From DUOJ01 sp041676265 (GTDB taxonomy: Bacteria; Spirochaetota; Spirochaetia; Sphaerochaetales; Sphaerochaetaceae), in the NCBI GenBank assembly GCA_041676265.1, contig JBAYSE010000071.1:1-8813 (forward strand): a DNA stretch of 8,813 nucleotides. The letters are read 5' to 3'. Position 1 is the stretch's first letter. The number at the start of each line of letters is the position of its first letter. The notes under the pieces are model-generated. The model was given only the letters and a program-made list of their open reading frames with translations, had not been told where the DNA came from and did no database searches. This document shows positions 1-5,595 of this stretch, piece after piece. The position numbers were made by a program, and so were the translations under genes.

Positions 1-158
1 ATAGTGATTACGAATTGCTAGAGAACATGACTTATTGTATCGACATATTCTTGCATGACGCTAAAGGGCACGGTTTTAGGGTTGAGGATAGTGTGCGTGT
101 CGGAAAGGATCGCGCCGAGAATTTAACGAATTTCCCCAAAGAAATTTTTATCCGCTAA
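1..158 (+). CDS. M24-family (creatinase/prolidase-fold) protein, C-terminal fragment cut by window edge
   Basis: The frame whose codons begin at base 3 is open for 51 codons and ends at TAA 156-158; the start lies left of the window. The peptide matches the end of the M24 'pita-bread' domain: ENMTYCIDIF corresponds to the NMTFQVDTF strand of the M24 protein at 5596-6768, then GFRVEDSVRVG is the hallmark last metal-ligand strand (R-x-E-D), then ENLTNFPKEIF is the usual M24 tail. The Glu of RVED is kept, but the ligand strand before it has Asp (CIDIF) where metallo-aminopeptidases have Glu, as in the other two M24 proteins here. Whether the two upstream Asp ligands are present cannot be seen. 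It lies 44 nt before the next M24 gene on the same strand, so the two are probably cotranscribed. Family membership is well supported despite the short length; substrate is unknown. Confidence 0.8.
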   Translation, partial: SDYELLENMTYCIDIFLHDAKGHGFRVEDSVRVGKDRAENLTNFPKEIFIR

Positions 159-191
159 GGTTTAAAAAGTTTAATTTTTAATATCTGCAAT

Positions 192-197
192 AGGAGG
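192..197 (+). promoter_or_regulatory. Ribosome binding site deciding a GTG start
   Basis: A perfect AGGAGG stands 5 nt before GTG 203-205. The ATG at 198-200 is in another frame, so GTG is the start of the M24 gene. The 44-nt gap before the gene (159-202) is AT-rich, shows no terminator, and fits an intercistronic spacer. Confidence 0.75.
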
Positions 198-202
198 ATG
201 GA

Positions 203-1375
203 GTGTCATATTTCAATTTACAGGAGACAGAAGCACGCATAGAGAGGGTGCGACAGATTTTAAGAGAGAAGCACATAGATGCCGCCCTAATCTATTACGA
301 TGAGCTAAACGTGGCCAATGGGTGGTATTTAACCGGCTGGTGTCCCCAATTTGAGAAAGGGAGTGTGCTGCTCCCGGTAGACGGGGAGCCACTCTTACTG
401 GGGGGTCCCGAGAGTGAGCCCTTTGCCAAGATGAGTAGTGCCATAACCGAGACGCGCAACTTTACCCCCTTTATGGTGCCCGGAGAAGAGTATCCCAATG
501 CCGAGATAATTACGTTTGACAAACTCTACAAGGAGCTCAAGAGTAAGAACTTGAAGTTAGATACCATTGGCTTAGTCGGTACGGCGGCCCTACCTCACAA
601 CATCTACACCCAGTTCCAAGCGGGATTTACCGACAGTAAGCTAATTGACATCACCGCTGAGTATGAGGCCCTACGGGCTTACAAATCGCCTTGGGAAGTT
701 GAACAAGTGAAGAGGGCCTTTGGGTTGACTTGGGAGGCCTACCAAGCCATGAAAGCGATTACAGCGCCGGGGGTGTATGAACACCAAGTAGCGGCTGAGG
801 GGGAGTATGTGTGTCGCAAGGCCGGAGCCCACAGTTTTGCCTACTCTTGTATTGTGGGCAGTGGCGAGCGGGCGAAGGCTGTTGTCCCGACCGCTTACGA
901 TAAAGAGATGTTAGACGGGGAGTTGGTGATGATAGGTATTGCTCCCCGCATCAACGGCTATGCAGGGGTAATGGGCGACTCATTGCCGGTTAACGGTGTC
1001 TATACCCAGAGGCAGAAGGATTGCTTAAACTGGTTGAGAGAGACTTTTGTCGCCACCAAGGAGATGCTCAAGCCTGGAGTCTCGGGTCGGGAGCTCGACA
1101 AGCCAGGGCGGCAGATCTTTACTAAATATGGGTTGATAGATTACCTAGTGTGTCCTTTTGCCCACACTATAGGTTTAATGGAAGCCGAAGCGCCCTTCTA
1201 CGGACCAAACAGTGACGACGTATTTGCCCCTGGGATGACGGTCTGTGTTGATGTCAGCTTCTTTGGACACCCTGAGTTCCACGGGACCAGGATAGAGAGT
1301 GGTTATGTGATAACCGAGAGTGGTTGTGAGCCACTATCGCCGGAGATGGACAAATTGTTGACCACCGAGTTGTAG
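203..1375 (+). CDS. M24-family creatinase-like hydrolase (Xaa-Pro peptidase fold), non-canonical active site
   Basis: A 390-residue two-domain protein of creatinase/prolidase length. Residues 1-150 form the creatinase-type N-terminal domain (YLTGW, LLLGGPESE) and about 155-390 the M24 pita-bread domain, opening with the typical ALRAYKSPWEVEQVK helix. Metallo-aminopeptidases bind two metals through Asp, Asp, His, Glu, Glu. Here the first Asp strand (GELVMIGIAPRINGYAGVMG, 239-258) has Gly245 and Val256 in the Asp positions. His321 (AHTIG) is kept, the first Glu is Asp350 (CVDVSF), and the last Glu is Glu365 (RIESG). Creatinase, a metal-independent member, also lacks the Asp pair. The protein is thus probably not a proline peptidase; a C-N hydrolase or related activity is an inference. 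The start is GTG, 5 nt after AGGAGG. No signal peptide is seen, so it should be cytoplasmic. The ASRT gene follows after 10 nt. Confidence 0.85.
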   Translation: MSYFNLQETEARIERVRQILREKHIDAALIYYDELNVANGWYLTGWCPQFEKGSVLLPVDGEPLLLGGPESEPFAKMSSAITETRNFTPFMVPGEEYPNAEIITFDKLYKELKSKNLKLDTIGLVGTAALPHNIYTQFQAGFTDSKLIDITAEYEALRAYKSPWEVEQVKRAFGLTWEAYQAMKAITAPGVYEHQVAAEGEYVCRKAGAHSFAYSCIVGSGERAKAVVPTAYDKEMLDGELVMIGIAPRINGYAGVMGDSLPVNGVYTQRQKDCLNWLRETFVATKEMLKPGVSGRELDKPGRQIFTKYGLIDYLVCPFAHTIGLMEAEAPFYGPNSDDVFAPGMTVCVDVSFFGHPEFHGTRIESGYVITESGCEPLSPEMDKLLTTEL

Positions 1376-1385
1376 GGGAGGGGTT

Positions 1386-1748
1386 ATGTTAGGTAAGAAG
1401 ATATGGGTATTTGCCGATGGAGACCTACCACCACATCCCGAAGGGATAGGGGACCCTATAGCGCATGAGGCGCTAATGGTGGTTAACAATGGTACTGTTG
1501 CAGCTGAATTGAGGGTAACCCTCTTATTTGAAGAGGGGGAGCCCAAAGAAGACTTGAAGTTGGTGGCTCCGGCCAAGCGGGTGAGCTGCTTTAGAATGGA
1601 CCACAAGATATGGGGCGATGACTACCAAATTCCCTCAGGGCAGTATGCTCTAATAATTGAGAGTTCTACCCCTGTAGTGGCTGTCTTTGGTCGCCTTGAC
1701 CGTCGTAAGGATGTCGCTTATTACGCGGTTGCCCCCTATACTGAATAA
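1386..1748 (+). CDS. Anabaena sensory rhodopsin transducer (ASRT) family protein
   Basis: A 120-residue soluble protein matching the ASRT family over its full length: KIWVFADGDLPP (5-16), AHEALMVVNNG (26-36), a beta strand then FEEGEP (48-53), VAPAKRVSCFRMD (60-72), and IIESSTPVVAVFGRLD (90-105), equivalent to the VIQSNVPIVVQHTRLD stretch of the Anabaena protein. His27-Glu28 and Arg103 fall in the best conserved positions. The Anabaena founder is a tetrameric beta-sandwich protein binding sensory rhodopsin, but the wider family occurs mostly without rhodopsin and has been proposed to bind small molecules, perhaps sugars. No rhodopsin gene lies in the window. The ATG follows GGAGG (1377-1381), and the purine-rich tract starts in the preceding stop codon, suggesting translational coupling to the M24 gene. 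It is the last gene before a terminator. A ligand-binding role in this pathway is inference. Confidence 0.88.
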   Translation: MLGKKIWVFADGDLPPHPEGIGDPIAHEALMVVNNGTVAAELRVTLLFEEGEPKEDLKLVAPAKRVSCFRMDHKIWGDDYQIPSGQYALIIESSTPVVAVFGRLDRRKDVAYYAVAPYTE

Positions 1749-1770
1749 GAGTCATTAGGAGGCGTTAATT

Positions 1771-1812
1771 GCGGAATTTTGACCTTTCGGGGTCAATTTT
1801 CCGCTTTTTTTT
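1771..1812 (+). terminator. Intrinsic terminator closing the M24-ASRT operon
   Basis: Left arm 1771-1784 and right arm 1791-1804 form GCGGAA/TTCCGC and TTGACC/GGTCAA, two 6-bp stems separated by a 2x2 TT/TT internal mismatch, with loop TTTCGG. Eight T residues follow directly (1805-1812). It starts 22 nt after the ASRT stop codon. This is a classical Rho-independent terminator and separates the two operons. Confidence 0.9.
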
Positions 1813-1828
1813 GGAAAGAGTAAATATT

Positions 1829-1846
1829 ACAGACAACGTTTACTGT
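1829..1846 (+). promoter_or_regulatory. Operator-like palindrome O1 (LacI-type)
   Basis: ACAGACAACGTTTACTGT is an 18-bp near-palindrome centred on the CpG of AACGTT, with 7 of 9 base pairs matched. A central CG within an AACGTT core is typical of LacI/GalR-family operators. The repressor gene at the right end of the window is the obvious candidate binder. It lies upstream of both promoter candidates for the ABC operon. Confidence 0.5.
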
Positions 1847-1860
1847 CTAGATTTGGAAAA

Positions 1861-1889
1861 GTGAAAAAATAGCCTCAATTAGTTATAAT
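1861..1889 (+). promoter_or_regulatory. Candidate sigma-70-type promoter, distal
   Basis: A perfect TATAAT (1884-1889) has GTGAAA (1861-1866, 4 of 6 to TTGACA) 17 bp upstream. Predicted start of transcription is near 1896, giving a leader of about 140 nt before the ATPase gene. The region is AT-rich, so a chance match is possible. Confidence 0.4.
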
Positions 1890-1949
1890 TAAACAGATAA
1901 AAGTGTTATTACAATGGTAGTGTGAAGCCTCTTCTCCATTATTTTCTAT

Positions 1950-1978
1950 TTGACAGTGACTATTTCCCATGTTAAGCT
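1950..1978 (+). promoter_or_regulatory. Candidate sigma-70-type promoter, proximal, for the ABC operon
   Basis: A perfect -35 TTGACA (1950-1955) is followed after 17 bp by TAAGCT (1973-1978), a poor -10 (3 of 6), preceded by TG one base upstream (1970-1971) as in extended -10 promoters. Transcription would start near 1985, inside operator-like site O2, so a bound repressor would block it directly. Confidence 0.5.
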
Positions 1979-1993
1979 GACAACGTTAGCGGA
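1976..1993 (+). promoter_or_regulatory. Operator-like site O2 at the proximal promoter start
   Basis: This site shares GACAACGTT (1979-1987) with O1 and 12 of 18 bases in the same register, but is a weaker palindrome (5 of 9 pairs). It overlaps the end of the -10 and the predicted transcription start, the usual place for a LacI-type repressor site. Its centre is 147 bp from that of O1. Confidence 0.42.
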
Positions 1994-2006
1994 AGTTTTT
2001 ACTTCC
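1991..2006 (+). other. Small hairpin in the 5' leader of the ABC operon
   Basis: GGAAGT-TTTT-ACTTCC is a perfect 6-bp stem with a TTTT loop and no T-run behind it. It would lie within about 6 nt of the 5' end of mRNA from the proximal promoter, where such hairpins often protect against decay. It is 18 nt before the Shine-Dalgarno sequence AGGGGG (2024-2029). Confidence 0.5.
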
Positions 2007-2034
2007 AAGGCGAAACAGACAACAGGGGGCACTA

Positions 2035-3531
2035 ATGGTTCCTGATCTTCTTGTTATGAAAAACATCCATAAATCTTTCCCGGGTGTCAAAGCCTTGGAT
2101 GCGGTCGATTTTTCATTGAAGAGGGGCGAGGTTCATGCCCTGATAGGAGAGAACGGGGCGGGCAAGTCGACTTTGATGAAAATTCTCACCGGCGTTTACC
2201 GCATGGATGCAGGGACAATCCAACTCGAAGGTGAAGAGGTACAGATCAACAAGACAATCGATGCCCAACACCTGGGCATTAGTATTATCTACCAAGAGTT
2301 TAACCTCTTTCCCCACCTGACGGTCTCTGAAAACCTCTTTATCCGGCGCGAGCCACGCAAACTTACCAAGTGGATAATCGACGATAAAACTCAAAGACAG
2401 ATGACCCGCGAAATGTTGTCGGAGGTGCACCTCGACCTCGACCCGAACCGGAAGGTGAATACCCTGAGTGTCGCTCAGCAGCAGATGCTTGAGATTGCCA
2501 AAGCCCTCTCTTTGAAGGCCAAGATTGTGATAATGGATGAGCCCACCTCGGCTCTCACCGATGCCGAGATTGAAAATCTCTTCCGCCTGATTCATGAACT
2601 TAAGCAGCGTCAAGTGGGGATAATCTACATCTCTCACCGCCTCGAAGAGCTGAGACATATTGCCGACCGGGTGACGGTACTGCGTGATGGCAAGTTTGTC
2701 GGAACAGTCGACTACCAAGGTACAACTGTACGGGATTTAGTAAAAATGATGGTTGGCCGAGAACTGGGAGACTTCTTTCCCGACCGGACTGCCAAGGTGG
2801 GAGAGCCCCTCCTTGAGGTGCAGGGCTTAACCCGTAAGAGGGTGATTAAAGATATCAGTTTTACCCTTCATAAGGGCGAGATCTTGGGCGTGGCCGGCCT
2901 AATGGGGGCGGGGCGAACCGAGATGGCCCGTGCCCTCTTTGGAGCCGATCAAAAAGACGGTGGTGAAATATTGTTAGAAGGGGAGATTATCCAGATTAAA
3001 AGTCCCTCCGATGCAATTCGTTACGGAATTGGGTATCTGACTGAAGACCGTAAGCGTGATGGATTGACCCTAGGGCTCAACGTCAAAGAGAATATTACAC
3101 TGGCTTCTATTAAAGACTTCACCAAGCGAGGCGGCCACATGAATGATGGACGCATTGCCCAAGTCTCTAGAGAGTACGTTAACCAGTTACAAATTAAGAC
3201 ACCCAGCTTAGAGCAATTAGTCAAATTTCTAAGTGGGGGAAACCAACAGAAAGTTATTTTAGCCAGATGGCTCTGCAAAGGGACTAGAATCTTGATCTTT
3301 GATGAGCCAACCAGGGGAATTGATGTTGGTGCCAAGCGAGAAATTTATACCCTGATGAACCGCCTGACAGGTGAAGGACACGCCATAATTATGATCTCCT
3401 CAGAGTTGCCCGAAATTCTCGGGATGAGCGACAGAATCTTGATTATGCACGAAGGGGCGGTTGCGGGGATTATGGATCGCGCTTCGGCCACAGAGGAATC
3501 GATTATGTATCTGGCTACCGGTGGGCGGTAG
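2035..3531 (+). CDS. Sugar-type ABC transporter, RbsA/MglA-family tandem ATP-binding protein
   Basis: A 498-residue protein with two fused nucleotide-binding domains, the usual layout and length for this family; it powers import of sugars and related solutes on the inner face of the membrane. Domain 1: Walker A GENGAGKST (38-46), Q-loop Gln87, shortened signature LSVAQQQ (144-150), Walker B IVIMDEPTS (164-172), switch His201. Domain 2: degenerate Walker A GLMGAGRTE (288-296, Arg for Lys), intact signature LSGGNQQK (399-406), Walker B LIFDEPTRGID (420-430), and Ser instead of the switch His in MISSELPE. The degenerate second Walker A is normal for RbsA-type proteins. ATG 2035 is chosen because AGGGGG ends 5 nt before it; the Met at residue 8 has no ribosome binding site. 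It is the first gene of the second operon. Substrate cannot be read from this subunit. Confidence 0.95.
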   Translation: MVPDLLVMKNIHKSFPGVKALDAVDFSLKRGEVHALIGENGAGKSTLMKILTGVYRMDAGTIQLEGEEVQINKTIDAQHLGISIIYQEFNLFPHLTVSENLFIRREPRKLTKWIIDDKTQRQMTREMLSEVHLDLDPNRKVNTLSVAQQQMLEIAKALSLKAKIVIMDEPTSALTDAEIENLFRLIHELKQRQVGIIYISHRLEELRHIADRVTVLRDGKFVGTVDYQGTTVRDLVKMMVGRELGDFFPDRTAKVGEPLLEVQGLTRKRVIKDISFTLHKGEILGVAGLMGAGRTEMARALFGADQKDGGEILLEGEIIQIKSPSDAIRYGIGYLTEDRKRDGLTLGLNVKENITLASIKDFTKRGGHMNDGRIAQVSREYVNQLQIKTPSLEQLVKFLSGGNQQKVILARWLCKGTRILIFDEPTRGIDVGAKREIYTLMNRLTGEGHAIIMISSELPEILGMSDRILIMHEGAVAGIMDRASATEESIMYLATGGR

Positions 3532-3540
3532 TTGGGTCAG

Positions 3541-3545
3541 GGAGG
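3541..3545 (+). promoter_or_regulatory. Ribosome binding site fixing the permease start
   Basis: GGAGG inside AGGGAGGA lies 8 nt before ATG 3554. An earlier in-frame ATG at 3461 would overlap the ATPase gene by 71 nt and add 31 hydrophilic residues absent from the family, so 3554 is preferred. The ATG at 3547 is out of frame. Confidence 0.75.
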
Positions 3546-3553
3546 AATGGTCA

Positions 3554-4513
3554 ATGGAAAATAATAGACGGTTTCGAGCATCAACATTACAACAATTTGC
3601 CGCTTTCGGGAGCCTAATTCTGATGATAATACTCTTCAGCATCCTCTCTCCCTATTTTTTCAACTTTGACAACTTGATAACCGTAATAAAACAGACCGCT
3701 GTTATTGGAATTATTGCCATTGGGGTAACGTTTGTGATAATAACAGGGGGGATTGACCTCTCTTTAGGTTCGGTAGTTGCAGTTTCGGGAGTTGTGGCCG
3801 GCTATACTCTGGCCAGTGGGGCTCCCAATATCGTGGGAGTTTTGGTCGGCACTTTGATTGGTCTCCTCTGTGGGGTGCTCTCAGGATTTCTGGTCGCCTA
3901 CGGCGAACTGCCCGCTTTTATCGCCACGCTGGGGATGATGATGAGTGCCCGCGGGATGTCTCTGGTGTTGACCCAAGGGCGACCGGTCTACTTGGCGGGA
4001 AACAAAACTTTTAACTTAATTCACAACTACAACCTCTTTAAAGTGATTCCCCTGCCGGTAATCTATCTGGTTGTGATTGCTATCGTTGCCCACTACATTT
4101 TGAAACGGACCGCCATTGGGCGCTACGTTTTTGCCACCGGGAGCAATGAAGATGCCGCCCGCCTCTCGGGGATTAATGTTCAGATGGTTAAACTCGTAGT
4201 CTACTCGGTGAGTGGCCTGATGAGTGGTCTCTCGGGGATTTTGTTGGTTGCCCGCCTCAACTCTGCTCAGCCGGCTATCGGCTCGGGGTATGAACTGGAT
4301 GCCATCGCCGCCGCCGTCATCGGAGGGACGAGCCTCTCGGGAGGAGAGGGACAAATCATTGGAACCATTATTGGTGCTCTAATTATGAGTACCATGAAAA
4401 ACGGTCTTAACTTGATGCACGTTTCCCAATTCTGGCAACAAGTGATTATTGGAATTGTCGTCATCATGGCTGTTTATATCGATATTAAGCGACGCAAAAC
4501 ACAGCGTCCGTAG
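3554..4513 (+). CDS. Sugar-type ABC transporter, RbsC-family permease
   Basis: A 319-residue integral membrane protein of the BPD_transp_2 (RbsC/AraH) family, normal length. Hydrophobic segments lie at about 15-33, 48-64, 73-88, 93-116, 121-139, 167-183, 213-234, 248-258, 267-282 and 295-309. Family motifs are TGGIDLSLGS (64-73), the cytoplasmic loop YVFATGSNEDAARLSGI (191-207) expected to contact the ATPase, and ELDAIAAAVIGGTSLSGG (247-264). A basic tail (KRRK, 312-315) fits a cytoplasmic C-terminus. It starts 22 nt after the ATPase stop codon with a good ribosome binding site. Two copies should form the channel with the ATPase and receive substrate from the binding protein encoded next. Confidence 0.94.
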   Translation: MENNRRFRASTLQQFAAFGSLILMIILFSILSPYFFNFDNLITVIKQTAVIGIIAIGVTFVIITGGIDLSLGSVVAVSGVVAGYTLASGAPNIVGVLVGTLIGLLCGVLSGFLVAYGELPAFIATLGMMMSARGMSLVLTQGRPVYLAGNKTFNLIHNYNLFKVIPLPVIYLVVIAIVAHYILKRTAIGRYVFATGSNEDAARLSGINVQMVKLVVYSVSGLMSGLSGILLVARLNSAQPAIGSGYELDAIAAAVIGGTSLSGGEGQIIGTIIGALIMSTMKNGLNLMHVSQFWQQVIIGIVVIMAVYIDIKRRKTQRP

Positions 4514-4520
4514 TAATTGA

Positions 4521-4538
4521 AATCCATAGATTTGGATT
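4521..4538 (+). other. Intercistronic hairpin before the binding-protein gene
   Basis: AATCCA-TAGATT-TGGATT is a perfect 6-bp stem with a 6-nt loop in the 43-nt gap between permease and binding protein, with no T-run. Such stems often set mRNA processing or stability so that binding protein is made in excess. The very strong AGGAGG (4546-4551, 5 nt before ATG 4557) points the same way. Confidence 0.45.
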
Positions 4539-4556
4539 GCTAAAGAGGAGGAATTT

Positions 4557-5516
4557 ATGAGGAAGATTGTTGTTGCGACTATCGTATTGGTCTTACTGTT
4601 ACCGGCGATGCTGTTTGCCGCCGGTGCAAAGGAGAAGAAAGCTGATGAGACTTACATCGCAGTTATTAGCATGGGGTATCAGCACGAGTATTGGCAGGCT
4701 GTCCGCCTGGGGACCGAGAATGCGGCGAAAGAGTTAGGCATTAGGACAACCTATGAAGCACCCCCTTCAGAGGACATGGTTGATCTGCAGATTAACTTGG
4801 TAGAGAATGCAATTCGCACCAAGCCGGATGGACTGCTCCTGGCTCCACTTGATGCCGTAGCATTGGTCCCTTACATCAAACAAGCCGTTGATGCCGGTAT
4901 ACCGGTTGTCCTTTTTGATGCCGGAGCAGACACCGACCTCCACTCATCACTGGTTGCCACTAACAACAAGAACGCAGGCGCGATTGCGGCCCAACACATG
5001 ATAAAAGAACTCAATAACCAAGGAACGATTGGACTTATAGTTCACAGTGCAACCGACCGCTCAGCTATTGACCGAAGGGATGGTTTCCTTGAGTACATGG
5101 AGGCCAATTCCAAGATTAGGATCCTGCCACCCGTTTACGGTAGTGGTGGTGAGCATGAAGAATCTGCCAACCTGATGGTCGACTTAGTGCGGGCCAACCC
5201 CAACCTTGATGGAGTCTATGCCAGTAACGAAGGTGCCGCCGTCGGTGCCGGGATTGGTGCTAAAGAGGCTGGTGTAGCCGGGAAAATGACCATTATTGGG
5301 TTTGACTCAGGGGCTCAGCAAATTGCTTTCTTGGAAGATGGAACCATCAGAGGTTTTGTCTCACAAGACCCTGTTCAGATTGGATACCTTGGAGTCAAGG
5401 TGCTCTACGACGTCCTGCAGGGCAAAACGGTAGACAAAGAAATTGATACCGGCGCTGTTTTCGTAGACCTCTCCAATCTCCAAGATGAGCACGTACAACA
5501 GATAATTTATCAATAG
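4557..5516 (+). CDS. Periplasmic sugar-type substrate-binding protein, RbsB family (Peripla_BP_4)
   Basis: A 319-residue exported protein that should capture the solute and deliver it to the permease. The signal peptide is residues 1 to about 22 (positive MRK, hydrophobic core, then LFAAGAKEK); there is no lipobox Cys. This AAGAKE-type start is frequent in spirochaete binding proteins. The mature part is a type 1 periplasmic-binding fold: YIAVISMG (33-40), PDGLLLAPLDA (90-100), AGIPVVLFDAG (113-123), DRRDGF (172-177), GVYASNEG (219-226), TIIGFDSG (245-252), VSQDPVQIGYLG (268-279). Against E. coli RbsB, Asn224, Asp250, Gln270 and an Arg at 173/174 are kept. The ribose-contacting Asp-Arg is Asp121-Ala122, and the Asn-Pro-Phe-Phe site is His-Glu-Tyr-Trp (43-46). 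The ligand is therefore sugar-like at most, and probably not ribose. Confidence 0.94.
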   Translation: MRKIVVATIVLVLLLPAMLFAAGAKEKKADETYIAVISMGYQHEYWQAVRLGTENAAKELGIRTTYEAPPSEDMVDLQINLVENAIRTKPDGLLLAPLDAVALVPYIKQAVDAGIPVVLFDAGADTDLHSSLVATNNKNAGAIAAQHMIKELNNQGTIGLIVHSATDRSAIDRRDGFLEYMEANSKIRILPPVYGSGGEHEESANLMVDLVRANPNLDGVYASNEGAAVGAGIGAKEAGVAGKMTIIGFDSGAQQIAFLEDGTIRGFVSQDPVQIGYLGVKVLYDVLQGKTVDKEIDTGAVFVDLSNLQDEHVQQIIYQ

Positions 5517-5540
5517 ACTGTGTGTAGACGAAAATAGGTG

Positions 5541-5561
5541 AGTGACCGATTGTAAGTCACT
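5541..5561 (+). other. Intercistronic hairpin after the binding-protein gene
   Basis: AGTGAC and GTCACT form a perfect 6-bp stem with a 9-nt loop in the 79-nt gap between binding protein and M24 genes. No T-run follows, so it is unlikely to be a full terminator. It could act as a 3' stabiliser or processing site that lowers expression of the downstream genes. AAGGAG (5583-5588) then precedes the next ATG by 7 nt. Confidence 0.45.
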
Positions 5562-5595
5562 GCACGCTAGAAATTACAGAGTAAGGAGCTGTTAA

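Noticed and set aside
203..1375. Annotation as a genuine Xaa-Pro aminopeptidase (PepP/PepQ)
   Set aside because: The Asp-Asp metal ligand pair is replaced by Gly and Val and the first Glu by Asp, so peptidase function is not supported.
1769..1864. A 31-codon TTG-started frame behind AGGAGG 1757-1762
   Set aside because: It runs through a strong intrinsic terminator and O1, and the translation has no recognisable features; noted only as a possible gene scar.
2113..2718. A 201-codon open frame on the minus strand inside the ATPase gene
   Set aside because: It lies wholly antisense to a clearly conserved ATP-binding protein and its translation shows no recognisable domain; a shadow frame.
3461..3553. 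Longer N-terminus of the permease from ATG 3461
   Set aside because: It would overlap the ATPase gene by 71 nt; the added residues are unlike the family, and ATG 3554 has a good GGAGG 8 nt upstream.
4016..4354. A 112-codon minus-strand frame inside the permease gene
   Set aside because: Antisense to conserved permease motifs, low-complexity polar translation, no ribosome binding site logic.
5541..5561. Reading the hairpin after the binding-protein gene as a transcription terminator
   Set aside because: The 6-bp stem has no following T-run and the next gene has no evident promoter of its own in the 79-nt gap.
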